A stretch of DNA of 41,369 nucleotides, taken from a virus. Numbering within the stretch: position 1 is the stretch's first letter; every line of letters starts with the position of its first letter. Position numbers and translations under genes: made by a program. The notes under the pieces are model-generated. The model saw only the letters and a list, made by a program, of their open reading frames with translations. It was not told the origin of the DNA and did no database searches. The stretch spans positions 1 through 41,369 of the IMG/VR virus record IMGVR_UViG_3300006622_000024; one strand, written 5' to 3'. Positions 1 through 8,011 of this stretch are shown in pieces.

Positions 1-587
1 CCGAAGTAGTTAGTACGCCAAGTAGTTTGGTCAAAAAAATCGAGATGATACCATTCATCTTTTAAATCCCAGATATCTCTGGCAACCTCATCCCAGTCTA
101 GTCTGAGTACTAAGTTTTCGATTTCTTCTTTTTTTTCCATAACTGCTTCATAGTTAAAAGAATCCCATTCGTAATGGAAAACTTCAAAAACTGCATCTTT
201 AGAGACATAATCAATAGAGATATCAATGCCCCACTTCGGTTTCATTTTAACTAATTTATATAACATAGGATTTGATTCGCTAGCAATATATTCTATTTGT
301 TCTAATGCTGCTGATTTAAATCCTTTTCTTTCGAATAAGTCAGAGTGATTTATATGAGCTCCAGATTTTTTATCACAGAGAAGCCAATCATGTCTTAAAC
401 AATCTTCATGTCTTCTTATAATAGGATCATATCCATTGTAGGTTAAAAATGCTTGTTCTGCTTTAGTGAGATGGTAACCGTTTTGATCAAATAAGTCTAC
501 ACAGTGAGGGTCTTTTAACGTCTTTATTTCTTCCGTTGGATCTAAAAAGTATGCTTCCTCCCTTAATGTGTTATTTGATAATTTCAT
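1..587 (-). CDS. Hypothetical phage protein, 3' end outside window
   Basis: An open frame runs without a stop from the ATG at 585-587 to the window edge, giving about 195 residues of a longer protein. It begins MKLSNNTLREEAYFLDP and is rich in acidic and aromatic residues, with no signal peptide or membrane segment. An out-of-frame ATG at 592-594 stops after seven codons, so 587 is the likely start. I do not recognise the family. It follows the small basic gene at 599-820 with an 11-nt gap, so it probably belongs to the same transcript. Confidence 0.75.
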   Translation of the reverse strand, partial: MKLSNNTLREEAYFLDPTEEIKTLKDPHCVDLFDQNGYHLTKAEQAFLTYNGYDPIIRRHEDCLRHDWLLCDKKSGAHINHSDLFERKGFKSAALEQIEYIASESNPMLYKLVKMKPKWGIDISIDYVSKDAVFEVFHYEWDSFNYEAVMEKKEEIENLVLRLDWDEVARDIWDLKDEWYHLDFFDQTTWRTNYF

Positions 588-598
588 TTCCCATTAAC

Positions 599-820
599 TT
601 ATTTTTTTCCACCTTTCATGTTAGCACACCAGTGGTACATTTTACCTTTTTCACCTCCGTACTTCTTTGCTTTTGCTCTCAATGAAGATACAGAACCTTT
701 ACAGCTAGCACCAGATTTTTTTACACGACCGGGTCTCGACTTACCTTTTTTCTTTCCGTCTTTGAAGTTTTCGGTAGCAAGTATTTCACCTATCATCTGT
801 GCTAACGTAAGTCTAGTCAT
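599..820 (-). CDS. Small basic protein, Lys/Arg-rich, possible virion protein
   Basis: A 73-residue, strongly basic protein. Residues 1-17 form a leader (MTRLTLAQMIGEILATE) containing I-G-E, similar to leaders on other proteins here and to the (I/L)xE rule of T4 prohead-protease sites. The rest has a KSRPGRVKKSGASC stretch and a C-terminal MYHWCANMKGGKK. I recall this C-terminal type from uncharacterised marine phage proteins but cannot name a family. Its start codon overlaps the stop of the upstream gene (TAATG), so the two are probably translationally coupled. DNA binding or virion location is inference from charge and leader only. Confidence 0.8.
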   Translation of the reverse strand: MTRLTLAQMIGEILATENFKDGKKKGKSRPGRVKKSGASCKGSVSSLRAKAKKYGGEKGKMYHWCANMKGGKK

Positions 821-984
821 TACTTATTTTTATTAATCTTCTTACCAGCTTTAACTGCATCTTTATGAGCATTAGAATTTTTATGAGCAGGTTTTTCTCC
901 TCTAGCTCTTTTAGCTCTAATATTAGCCCAAAGTCCTGGTTTTTCTTCTTGTAGTTCTTTAAGTGCTTGTATAAAGTTTTTCAT
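820..984 (-). CDS. Small basic protein with PGLWANIRAKRARGEKP motif
   Basis: A 54-residue protein starting MKNFIQALKELQEEKPG. A longer version starting at 1038 would add 18 hydrophobic residues and overlap the gene at 986-1345, so the internal ATG at 982-984 is preferred. The central PGLWANIRAKRARGEKP stretch is of a type seen in short phage proteins and in C-terminal tails of virion proteins. I know no function. It lies in a run of tiny basic genes with 599-820, one base after the upstream gene's stop. Confidence 0.75.
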   Translation of the reverse strand: MKNFIQALKELQEEKPGLWANIRAKRARGEKPAHKNSNAHKDAVKAGKKINKNK

Positions 985-985
985 G

Positions 986-1345
986 CTATTGAATTTTATC
1001 TGAATGTATAACAAGCATTCGAATAATAATTCCAGCAACTACTGTAAATAGAATCCATAATGCTTTATTAACACCGTTTTTCCATCTCTTTAGATCTTCA
1101 ACTTCTATGATTTGTTGTTGAAACTTCTCTTCACCCGATTCGATTTTTTTTCTAAAATCTGTATTTTTATTCGTATTCACAATTACTCCGTTCTCTGGAT
1201 TAAGTAATGTGTACTTTAGATCAGATAAATCTTCTTTCATATTTTCGAAATCTCTGGCCATTTGTTTTAACTCTCCATTAGGCATATGATTTTTTATATG
1301 CTTAATTTCTAATAAAAGGGAATCTAAAATTTCTCTTTGTGTCAT
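986..1345 (-). CDS. Coiled-coil protein with C-terminal membrane anchor (XhlA-like architecture)
   Basis: A 119-residue protein. Residues 1-90 are charged and heptad-like, followed by one hydrophobic segment near 95-112 (ALWILFTVVAGIIIRML) and a short polar tail. This architecture resembles the XhlA-type accessory proteins that sit beside holins in some phages, but no diagnostic motif is visible and no endolysin is adjacent. A role in lysis or membrane tethering is therefore only a possibility. The upstream gap holds a CTATTTAT motif (1384-1391), so this may be the first gene of its transcript. Confidence 0.75.
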   Translation of the reverse strand: MTQREILDSLLLEIKHIKNHMPNGELKQMARDFENMKEDLSDLKYTLLNPENGVIVNTNKNTDFRKKIESGEEKFQQQIIEVEDLKRWKNGVNKALWILFTVVAGIIIRMLVIHSDKIQ

Positions 1346-1383
1346 TCTATTTAATTGTTAAGTATGGTACTTGGTGCTTACTA

Positions 1384-1391
1384 ATAAATAG
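1384..1391 (-). promoter_or_regulatory. Candidate late-type promoter motif CTATTTAT
   Basis: On the minus strand this reads CTATTTAT in the short gap between the stop at 1394 and the start at 1345. The same CTATTTAT(A)-like string precedes the genes starting at 25887, 28841 and 33175, and TATTTATA precedes those at 8451 and 17683. It is the reverse complement of the T4 late box TATAAATA, so whether it is a promoter in this orientation is unproven. Confidence 0.35.
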
Positions 1392-1393
1392 AC

Positions 1394-1972
1394 TTAATCT
1401 AGGTGGTCGTCAATAATTGCAAGATATTCTTTTAAGTTATTCAATACCTTGTCATTTTGTGCTTTAGCGTTTCCTTTCCAGTCTTCTATTACACCCTGTT
1501 CGGTTACAAAAGTTTGTGTGCTTTGTACATACATATCTACCCATTCAGAAAGGTCCTTGCTAAAAGCTTTCATATTTCCTTGAATCATACTTTTTTCGTA
1601 CTTATCAAACAAACCAGCTTTTCTTAATTCAGCCTCATAATTAATAGTACAGTCAAAGCAGAACCCATGTATTTTATACATTTTCTTATGTATACGGTGA
1701 TTCATACTACCGCCACATTTAGGGCATGCTAATGGTACTCTAACTGCTTTTTTAGCAGCATCTAGTTTAGTTACATTCTGCTTAATACCGTTTTTTATAG
1801 TCCAAGTCTTACCCGACTCTTCCCATATGTCACCTTCTTTATGTGATCTGTGAGCTTTAGAATAACCTGACTGCAATTTAGTTTTCGCAGTAAAATCTTT
1901 TTTAACTATATTCCTTACTCTCTGTACATCTGAATGTTTAAACTCTTTTTTAAGTAGAGATTCTTTACTCAT
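1394..1972 (-). CDS. Zinc-ribbon-containing hypothetical protein
   Basis: A 192-residue protein with a four-cysteine zinc-ribbon pattern: C83-x2-C86 (ACPKCGG) and C105-x2-C108 (GFCFDC). The N-terminal 80 residues are basic, and the C-terminal 80 are helical and mostly acidic. The ribbon may bind nucleic acid or organise a small structural fold. I do not recognise the full-length family. Its ATG overlaps the end of the HAD gene upstream by 8 bp, indicating an operon. Confidence 0.8.
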   Translation of the reverse strand: MSKESLLKKEFKHSDVQRVRNIVKKDFTAKTKLQSGYSKAHRSHKEGDIWEESGKTWTIKNGIKQNVTKLDAAKKAVRVPLACPKCGGSMNHRIHKKMYKIHGFCFDCTINYEAELRKAGLFDKYEKSMIQGNMKAFSKDLSEWVDMYVQSTQTFVTEQGVIEDWKGNAKAQNDKVLNNLKEYLAIIDDHLD

Positions 1973-2507
1973 AACCTAGTTCTTTTAACTGCTCTATAAC
2001 GCTATCTACATCGCCGCCTTTACATCTTATTGCTATGCCGCCATGTGAAGCCCATTCTTTTATGTTTGACTTTTTATCATCTATTAATATAGCATTTTCT
2101 CTTGAATATCTCTGTTTATCAGCAGAATATGCAAATATTGTTTTTGGTTTAGGGTTAAGATTATTTTTAACCCATAAGTTTTTTCCTAATCTAGAATTAT
2201 CATGCCTTGAAGGAGACGTAAGTAAGTCTGGTTGATATGGTTTAATAAACTCCCAAAGTTTCTTACCTTGAGGCATCCAGTCCATTCCTACCCAGAACCT
2301 TACTCCAACTTTAACATCAATAAGCTCCCAAAATGCAGGAGTTCCTTTTGCTTTCTCATATTCTTGAGGATGCATTCCACTAAAATGTTCGAATCTTTTT
2401 TCGAAGTCAGTTAGTACTCCATCCATATCGCAGTATATTTTATACGGCGGTGTTTTCTTTTCTTCAGGAAGCGGATACGCTTCTAATAAATCTACTAATT
2501 TTCCCAT
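1965..2507 (-). CDS. HAD-superfamily phosphatase, 5'-nucleotidase-like
   Basis: A 180-residue protein. HAD motif I is CDMDGVLTD (nucleophile D27, acid/base D29) and the motif III/IV area is ILIDDKKSN. HAD enzymes of this size with DMDGVLxD are often deoxyribonucleotidases, fitting nucleotide salvage during infection, but the substrate cannot be read from sequence. The first residues MGKLVDLLEA contain L-L-E, so this may also carry the leader discussed for head-packaged proteins. The start context AAAGGTTATG matches that of the promoter-driven genes further right, although no TTG-N19-TAnnTT site is seen here. It is followed by the zinc-ribbon gene with an 8-bp overlap. Confidence 0.85.
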   Translation of the reverse strand: MGKLVDLLEAYPLPEEKKTPPYKIYCDMDGVLTDFEKRFEHFSGMHPQEYEKAKGTPAFWELIDVKVGVRFWVGMDWMPQGKKLWEFIKPYQPDLLTSPSRHDNSRLGKNLWVKNNLNPKPKTIFAYSADKQRYSRENAILIDDKKSNIKEWASHGGIAIRCKGGDVDSVIEQLKELGYE

Positions 2508-2512
2508 AACCT

Positions 2513-4420
2513 TTATAATTTTTGTTTTATTCCTAGTGACTTAAGTCTTAAGCCCCATACTCTTTTAACATCTTCAACTTCTTGTTTAGTTAAAAATGGT
2601 TCTCCTTTATCGTTGTATTGATCTGTAAATTGATATAAATATTGATCTACAATATCAACGAATGGTCTTTTAGCTTTTTTAGCTGTTAAATAAAGACCTT
2701 GTATGTTAGCATCTATTTCAGAAGGTAAAGTTAAATACTTCATTCCGTTTTTTACAATGCCATCTCTAATTTTAGTTCTGAATCTCATCTCCTCTTCAGT
2801 ACCAAACTCTCCTCTAAACTGAGCGTCTTTGTCAAAGGATTTACCTCTTTCGTTACCGCCTGCTTGAGTTAAGTGTTCTATTTCATGTCTTAGCACATCA
2901 GTAATTTGACTTGATAGTTCTTCAAAGTCTCTAGGGAAATTATAAGGGTCAAGAACAAATTCTAATTCTATCTTTGGTTGTACCCAACCTCCTTTAGTTT
3001 CACCTCCTTTATATGCTCCTCCATTTCTCATTATAGAGTTTACACCTTTAGCGAAAATTACTTTAAGGTCATAGTCAAACTCTAAGTCTGTTTCTTTTTG
3101 AAACTTTTTATCTATATCGTCCGGTATGTCCATAATTAAAATAGGATATACTTCGTCGGCTGCATTCTTTAGAGCTACTTGAGCATCTGTAGTTTTAGGA
3201 TCTCCAAAATGTCCTTCTTTATAATGATGAAGTTTTTTTCTAAGAGCCATTTTTACTGCTTCAATACTTTTGTTGGTAAGGTAGGTAGTAATAGCATCGT
3301 ACTTACCTTCTGTTATAGTCTCTTTAACTGTATCAACATTATTTTTTATTCCATCTTCCCAGTTACGGAAAGTAATATTCCCTAGTAAGTATGCTTCTTG
3401 CTCTAATTTAAGTAGTCCTTCATCTGCAGTAGTATCTGATGTCTTTACATCTGTCAATCTTCCTTCTAGATTTTGTATATGATGAATCATCTCATGAGTA
3501 AATGATCTACAAATATCTTTAGGGTGTCTATCGGTTGCATATAAAACGATTTCTTTATTATTAGGATCATAATATGCTGTTTTACCGAAAAAGTCTTTAG
3601 CGTTGTCTTCATCGTACCTAACTTTAACTTCAGGTAACGGCTGTATGTTCATACCTTTATCAAGCATATACTCTAAAATAGAGCCGATATGCTTAGTTAA
3701 TTCAGGTACTTCTTTTTTATCTTCCTGTATGCCATAAGTCTCACAAGGGTTTTTACCGCAACCACAATTCTCTTCTATACCAAAGTACTCATTTATAAAT
3801 CCATCAATATTGTTTGATAATACTTCAGCAACAATTTTATCTTTAAGGTCTGTAAGTATGGACATTATTTGTTCTTTAGATAGTTCTGGAGGAAAGAAGT
3901 CGATAATCTTATCTAAGTTACCAGAAAGAATACTTTTTCTAAAATCAGTAGCTCTAACTGCATCTTTAGGAGAAGAGGCTAATGCTAATCCTTGTACGTT
4001 AGGAGCATTTTTAAATGTTGTGACTCTTCTCAAGTCTACAAAATCTTGCTCTCCTCTTATTCCAGTAACTGCAACAAACTCTTCTTTTGAGTTAGCAACA
4101 GCATAATCTTTAGCAGCAAACATTGGATTCTTTTGTCCGTCTTGTATCTCTACATTTCCTAAATGCTTAGCGTACATCTGCCATATAGACATCGACTCAT
4201 CCTTTGATATACCGTTTCTCTCACCTGCACCAACAAAAACAATAACCTTATCTATCTTAGGTTTTTTATCACTGGTGCCACTCATTAAAGCAGCTCCTTT
4301 TTCTTTATAGTCATCTTTAGTATACACAGCACCATTATACGAACCGTCAAGTAATGTTTTGACAACGTTAAAATGTCCTCTATGAGGTGGTTTAAATGCT
4401 CCTGGGTATAATGCTATCAT
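2513..4420 (-). CDS. Nucleotidyltransferase fused to two HExxH zincin-like regions
   Basis: A 635-residue multidomain protein. Residues 1-170 form a cytidylyltransferase/NMNAT-like nucleotidyltransferase: GAFKPPHRGH has the HxGH motif (H13, H16), and RATDFRKS near 156-163 sits where the second conserved motif is expected. A cysteine cluster (NCGCGKNPC, about 218-226) follows. Region A around 300-345 carries HEMIH (H309, E310, H313) with a candidate Glu ligand near 342. Region B around 505-600 carries HEIEH (H512, E513, H516) with a candidate ligand in PSEIDA. Cytidylyltransferase genes occur in marine T4-like phages. The pairing with two metallopeptidase-like regions is unusual. Substrates are unknown; a role in head maturation or host protein processing is speculative. 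It overlaps the kinase gene upstream by 4 bp. Confidence 0.85.
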   Translation of the reverse strand: MIALYPGAFKPPHRGHFNVVKTLLDGSYNGAVYTKDDYKEKGAALMSGTSDKKPKIDKVIVFVGAGERNGISKDESMSIWQMYAKHLGNVEIQDGQKNPMFAAKDYAVANSKEEFVAVTGIRGEQDFVDLRRVTTFKNAPNVQGLALASSPKDAVRATDFRKSILSGNLDKIIDFFPPELSKEQIMSILTDLKDKIVAEVLSNNIDGFINEYFGIEENCGCGKNPCETYGIQEDKKEVPELTKHIGSILEYMLDKGMNIQPLPEVKVRYDEDNAKDFFGKTAYYDPNNKEIVLYATDRHPKDICRSFTHEMIHHIQNLEGRLTDVKTSDTTADEGLLKLEQEAYLLGNITFRNWEDGIKNNVDTVKETITEGKYDAITTYLTNKSIEAVKMALRKKLHHYKEGHFGDPKTTDAQVALKNAADEVYPILIMDIPDDIDKKFQKETDLEFDYDLKVIFAKGVNSIMRNGGAYKGGETKGGWVQPKIELEFVLDPYNFPRDFEELSSQITDVLRHEIEHLTQAGGNERGKSFDKDAQFRGEFGTEEEMRFRTKIRDGIVKNGMKYLTLPSEIDANIQGLYLTAKKAKRPFVDIVDQYLYQFTDQYNDKGEPFLTKQEVEDVKRVWGLRLKSLGIKQKL

Positions 4421-5364
4421 GCTAAAAATGCTTGTACTTTTTGATCTATTTCTCTAGGAGTAGAGTGTTCTAATTTCTCTTGAAACTTAGGACTGTAAAT
4501 CATATCTACTATATTGTCTAAAACTTCGTCAGCTTTTTGATCTCTTACTGCTTTTTTCTCTCTATATTTTTTTACTTCGTCTCTAAGTTTATCTTGACCA
4601 GGACCTACTCCATTCTTTCTGTATGCTTTAAGGAAAGCGTTTTTAATAGCTTTATCTTCTGATCTATTATCTTTATCCCAATCAACACTACCTACGTGCT
4701 TGTTAAACTCTTCTTCTTCTTCCGTAGACATTTCTACTGGTTTAAAGAATGATGAACCGCCAATTCCTTGTTTTTGGTTATATTTTTCTAGGTAGTCTTT
4801 AACACCGCTCAATCCGTTTTTAGCTGCTGTATCAAATCCTTCTACTTCTTTTTTAAATTTACCTCCTCTATCACTAACGTGTATAGAAAGATTACCTCCT
4901 AATAATTTATCGTATTCAGCAATTTTTTGATATACATTTCTCCAAGTTGAAAAAACTGCATCTGCAGGAACCATTCTTTCTACTCTAGAAAAGTTAGAAA
5001 TATAAGAGATCATTGGATGAGTATAAACCATTACCATATAGACCTTATACTTTTTAGCAAGTAGGTCTTTAAGTTGCTTCTCGAATCTAACACCAGAAGC
5101 TGTAGTATCCCAAACAAAGCTAGTCTTGTCTTCTGATGCTGCTGCTACGTCCTTGGCTACTTGATTGGACGCGGGACCTAGTTTGTTGTAATACGGGTGC
5201 TCCGGATCCTCCACGTACTTGTCGGGGTTGAACTGAACGAGGCTGTCTAGGGACAACTGGTTTAGTAGGTAGGTTTTCCCTGACCCTGCTCCCCCTGCCA
5301 TTATTACTGCTTTCGGGCCTGACGTAGATTCTAGGATTAGATCTGATAGTTTTATCATCGTCAT
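4417..5364 (-). CDS. P-loop kinase, zeta-toxin/AAA_33-like, with head-targeting-type leader
   Basis: A 315-residue protein. Residues 1-12 (MTMIKLSDLILE) match the recurring leader and end in I-L-E. Walker A is GGAGSGKT (about 24-31), followed by FNPDKY near 46-51 and FVWDTTASG near 84-92. This layout resembles zeta toxins and polynucleotide-kinase-type P-loop kinases. The C-terminal half is charged and helical. Kinase activity is predicted but the substrate is unknown. If the leader works as in T4, the protein would be packaged in the head and injected. The first 245 bp also encode the tail of the lipoprotein gene in another frame, and local GC rises to about 52%, against 38% just downstream. 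Confidence 0.85.
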   Translation of the reverse strand: MTMIKLSDLILESTSGPKAVIMAGGAGSGKTYLLNQLSLDSLVQFNPDKYVEDPEHPYYNKLGPASNQVAKDVAAASEDKTSFVWDTTASGVRFEKQLKDLLAKKYKVYMVMVYTHPMISYISNFSRVERMVPADAVFSTWRNVYQKIAEYDKLLGGNLSIHVSDRGGKFKKEVEGFDTAAKNGLSGVKDYLEKYNQKQGIGGSSFFKPVEMSTEEEEEFNKHVGSVDWDKDNRSEDKAIKNAFLKAYRKNGVGPGQDKLRDEVKKYREKKAVRDQKADEVLDNIVDMIYSPKFQEKLEHSTPREIDQKVQAFLA

Positions 5365-6043
5365 TGTTATTAATTGTTCTTCTTTTATTTACTCTTACTC
5401 TTATCTCATCAGCTATTTCATCAACTGATAATGTATTGCCAGCTGTTGCTGTTCTAGGTAACCTTCTACTTACATTAGTTCGGTTTTCAGTTACATTACT
5501 TGAACCTCTTCTACCGTTGATATATGCAACGTTTCGGTTAGTTCTTTCTCTATAATAATAATTAGGGTAATAATGTGAGTTATAACCTAAATAAGGGTTA
5601 TATCTATTCCAGTAATTATTATAACTATAACCATAGTACCATGAATTATTCCAAAATGGATCATTCCAAGTATAAGGATATCCCCAAGCCCAGTCATGCC
5701 ACATTTGTGTTCTATTCCAATAGTAATTATAGTTATAGAAAGACCCCCATCTATTGAATCTATTATATCTAAATCCTAATAGTCTGTTATTCCAATCAAA
5801 TGATCTAGGTTGACTTAGAGCGTATTGAGCATAGTCAAATCTGAATCGAAAATCATTTCTTATCTTATTTCTAAATTGAAATTCATTCAGTGTGTCTATT
5901 TTTACTGTATGTGTTGAGTTATAAATTCCATCAACATGTCCTGCGTGATTAAGTGTAGCGTATTTAAATTGTAGTCCTGCACAAGAGGATAAGAATAATA
6001 CTGCGATGAGCCAAGAAATGAAGATTTTTATTTTATAATTCAT
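5120..6043 (-). CDS. Aromatic-rich lipoprotein with long C-terminal overlap
   Basis: A 307-residue predicted lipoprotein. The signal peptide (about 1-21) ends in the lipobox LSSC (Cys21). Residues 85-170 are extremely rich in Tyr, Trp and Asn, for example YNYNYYWNRTQMWHDW. The rest is Arg/Ser-rich. Similar YN/WN-rich lipoproteins are common in Flavobacteriia. The last 81 residues are read from DNA that also encodes the N-terminus of the downstream kinase in another frame. They remain open and Arg/Gln/Ser-rich, which suggests real coding. The likely site is the host outer membrane; superinfection exclusion is a plausible but untested role. The start lies 4 bp beyond the nuclease stop. Confidence 0.8.
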   Translation of the reverse strand: MNYKIKIFISWLIAVLFLSSCAGLQFKYATLNHAGHVDGIYNSTHTVKIDTLNEFQFRNKIRNDFRFRFDYAQYALSQPRSFDWNNRLLGFRYNRFNRWGSFYNYNYYWNRTQMWHDWAWGYPYTWNDPFWNNSWYYGYSYNNYWNRYNPYLGYNSHYYPNYYYRERTNRNVAYINGRRGSSNVTENRTNVSRRLPRTATAGNTLSVDEIADEIRVRVNKRRTINNNDDDKTIRSNPRIYVRPESSNNGRGSRVRENLPTKPVVPRQPRSVQPRQVRGGSGAPVLQQTRSRVQSSSQGRSSSIRRQD

Positions 6044-6047
6044 AATT

Positions 6048-6833
6048 TTATTTTAATGTTACAGTGGTTGGGTAACTATTATAAATAGGTTCAGTATTGG
6101 GGTTCTCTAATGAATATAGTTTATAGATCATTTGAAACAACTCAAAGTTTTGTTCTATATCATCAATTACCTTTACTTGCCACCCTTTACCTTGATACAC
6201 TCCTTTCTTCTTAGAGGCTGATCTTGTATGTGCTTTTAGCCATATAATTCCAGTTCTATCTATCTTAATACCTTTTGACTCTTCGAGAGCTTTAGCATAA
6301 GAAGCTAATTGTAGGTCGTAAGATTTATGTATACTATTAGAAGTTTTTATATCTAATAGCCATGTCTCACCATCCATCTTAACAACTAAGTCAGCTGTTC
6401 CTGCATACTTATGTTCGTCGGACCATACAAAGTCTTCTGCAGATATAAGTTCTGGTTTATGTGTACGCCAGAAGTCAGCAAACTTAAGAATCATTTCCCA
6501 TACTATTTGAGAGTATTTAGCTCTGCCGTAATCATCCATCCATGCAACTTCGTTACCTAAAACTAATTGCTCACATGCTTCATGTACTTGAGTTCCTTCT
6601 TTACCTGCTTTACGCATAATAAGATCGGCGTTATGCCCAACGTCCTTCATCCATGTTTCGAAGAACTTATTCTTGGGCATATATTGGAGTATGGTTGTTA
6701 CGGACGGGTAGTATACTCCTTCGCCTCTCTTATAGACTCTGCGGTCTAAGAAATTAATTTGCTTTAACTCTGGGTTAAAGTCTAGTCTATTCTTCTCGTT
6801 TTGTTCGAGAATGTTCATACCTTGTTTTATCAT
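6048..6833 (-). CDS. PD-(D/E)XK nuclease, RecB/Cas4-like exonuclease fold
   Basis: A 261-residue protein with ordered RecB-family motifs: H84 with nearby acidic residues, GTADLV (D148), LLDIKTS (D161, K163) and QLASYA (Q175, Y179). These are the metal-binding and catalytic positions of PD-(D/E)XK nucleases. A role in phage recombination or in degrading host DNA fits its position just after primase. The annotated start MIKQGMNIL overlaps the primase end by 4 bp; M6 is an alternative start. Codon use and spacing match the neighbours. Confidence 0.88.
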   Translation of the reverse strand: MIKQGMNILEQNEKNRLDFNPELKQINFLDRRVYKRGEGVYYPSVTTILQYMPKNKFFETWMKDVGHNADLIMRKAGKEGTQVHEACEQLVLGNEVAWMDDYGRAKYSQIVWEMILKFADFWRTHKPELISAEDFVWSDEHKYAGTADLVVKMDGETWLLDIKTSNSIHKSYDLQLASYAKALEESKGIKIDRTGIIWLKAHTRSASKKKGVYQGKGWQVKVIDDIEQNFELFQMIYKLYSLENPNTEPIYNSYPTTVTLK

Positions 6834-7753
6834 AGGTCTAGTTTATGCATCATTAGACTAGAAAAGTCTAACTCATCTGCTGATTGTACGTGTTCGGTAA
6901 AGCTTTCAAATCCCATCTCACTAGGATCTTTACCCTTCATTGTAATATTATATACTCTAAATCCTGCATTTAAAAATCTTTCTGATAGTTCCATAGCAGT
7001 ATCTTGTGCGTCTTCGTCTAATGCAATATAGATATCTGTAAGTGAACTTTGGAGTATTTTCTTCCATAACGCATCAGAAATATTCTTCCCTAGGATAGGG
7101 ATTGCATTTCGTTTAATAGCCATTGCATCAAATACTCCTTCACAGAGTATGATAGGCTTGCTCCAGTTAATAAGGTTTTCGAAAAATATTATGTCTTTGG
7201 AAGCTTCTGGATTTTTGTATTTAAAATAGTTGCCATCAAAGCTTCTCGCAACAAAATAGTTGAGTGTGTTGGATGCAGAATAACTTGGAATAATAACTCG
7301 TCCTCCATATTCTCCAGTTGTTGCATATCCAATGCCATATTTAATAAAATCATAGTCGGTAAGTCCTCTCTCATATAAGTATTTTCTTACTAAGTTAGCT
7401 ACAACCGATTCCTTTGAGGCACTGTATAAAGTTTGATACTCCGGAGGAAGCTCTATTATAGATAGTCCTTTATATTCTATAAACGATCCTTTCGGAACAA
7501 ACTTTAAGATCTCGTTTGCTTGATCTTGTGGTGTTTTTAGTTGCTTAAGTAATGAACGGATAGATTGTCCACGAGTTTGACATACCCAACATTCCCAGAA
7601 GTTTTTACCTTCTTCGGTTGTATGCATATTGATCTCTAGTTTAGGCTTGCGGTGATTGCAAAATGGACAATGGAAAGCATGATTAGCTCTAGCTCTCTTA
7701 TGACTCTTACCTAAAATATTCTCAATGGACCCTAATAAAAAAGTATAATCCAT
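6830..7753 (-). CDS. DNA primase, T4 gp61-like (zinc finger plus TOPRIM)
   Basis: A 307-residue protein, slightly shorter than T4 gp61. The N-terminal CHC2-type zinc finger has C29-x2-C32 and C55-x2-C58 (HCPFC, CWVC). The TOPRIM core follows: LCEGVFDAMAIK near 204-215 supplies the catalytic Glu and ALDEDAQDT near 245-253 supplies the DxD. The protein should synthesise RNA primers for lagging-strand replication together with a gp41-type helicase, which is not in this window. A TTG-N19-TAnnTT promoter lies just upstream (7776-7806). It overlaps the nuclease gene by 4 bp, forming a replication/recombination unit. Confidence 0.92.
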   Translation of the reverse strand: MDYTFLLGSIENILGKSHKRARANHAFHCPFCNHRKPKLEINMHTTEEGKNFWECWVCQTRGQSIRSLLKQLKTPQDQANEILKFVPKGSFIEYKGLSIIELPPEYQTLYSASKESVVANLVRKYLYERGLTDYDFIKYGIGYATTGEYGGRVIIPSYSASNTLNYFVARSFDGNYFKYKNPEASKDIIFFENLINWSKPIILCEGVFDAMAIKRNAIPILGKNISDALWKKILQSSLTDIYIALDEDAQDTAMELSERFLNAGFRVYNITMKGKDPSEMGFESFTEHVQSADELDFSSLMMHKLDL

Positions 7754-7775
7754 AGACCTGTCCGTATCTTTTTAT

Positions 7776-7806
7776 ATAAGATAAGAACTTTTATTCGAAT
7801 AGACAA
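7776..7806 (-). promoter_or_regulatory. Promoter, TTGT-N19-TATCTTAT, before primase
   Basis: On the minus strand, TTGT (7806-7803) is followed after exactly 19 nt by TATCTTAT (7783-7776), 22 nt upstream of the primase ATG. Eight other sites in the window share the TTG box, the 19-nt spacing and a TAnnTT box. The form resembles the Bacteroidota housekeeping promoter. It begins next to the stop of the 66-residue gene upstream. Confidence 0.65.
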
Positions 7807-8007
7807 CTATTCTTCAGTATTTAATAGTAGTTCTTTTATTGCTGAGGAGACAGTTTTTCGAAGTATTTCTTTGTTTTCTATGTCTAGATAGTCCTCTAAC
7901 TTGTTAGTTATTGATTCGGTAAGTTTTTTTACATCATTACTTGAGATTGCTAATTCTTCTCGAACTACGTATCTTTTATTCTCTAGTATGATTTTGGATA
8001 GTTTCAT
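7807..8007 (-). CDS. Small protein with MKLSKIILE leader, possible internal head protein
   Basis: A 66-residue protein. The first nine residues MKLSKIILE match the leader repeated in several neighbours and end in I-L-E, like a T4 prohead-protease site. The remainder is a charged, probably helical mini-protein (residues 25-60). The function is not recognisable. It lies 4 nt after the stop of the 101-residue gene, which carries an almost identical leader. Confidence 0.75.
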   Translation of the reverse strand: MKLSKIILENKRYVVREELAISSNDVKKLTESITNKLEDYLDIENKEILRKTVSSAIKELLLNTEE

Positions 8008-8011
8008 ATCA

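Noticed and set aside
820-1038. Longer start for the small basic gene
   Set aside because: It would add an N-terminal hydrophobic stretch and overlap 986-1345 by over 50 bp; the internal ATG at 984 gives a clean one-base junction.
3810-4106. 98-codon plus-strand open frame inside the nucleotidyltransferase gene
   Set aside because: Antisense to the conserved enzyme domain, with no promoter or ribosome-binding site.
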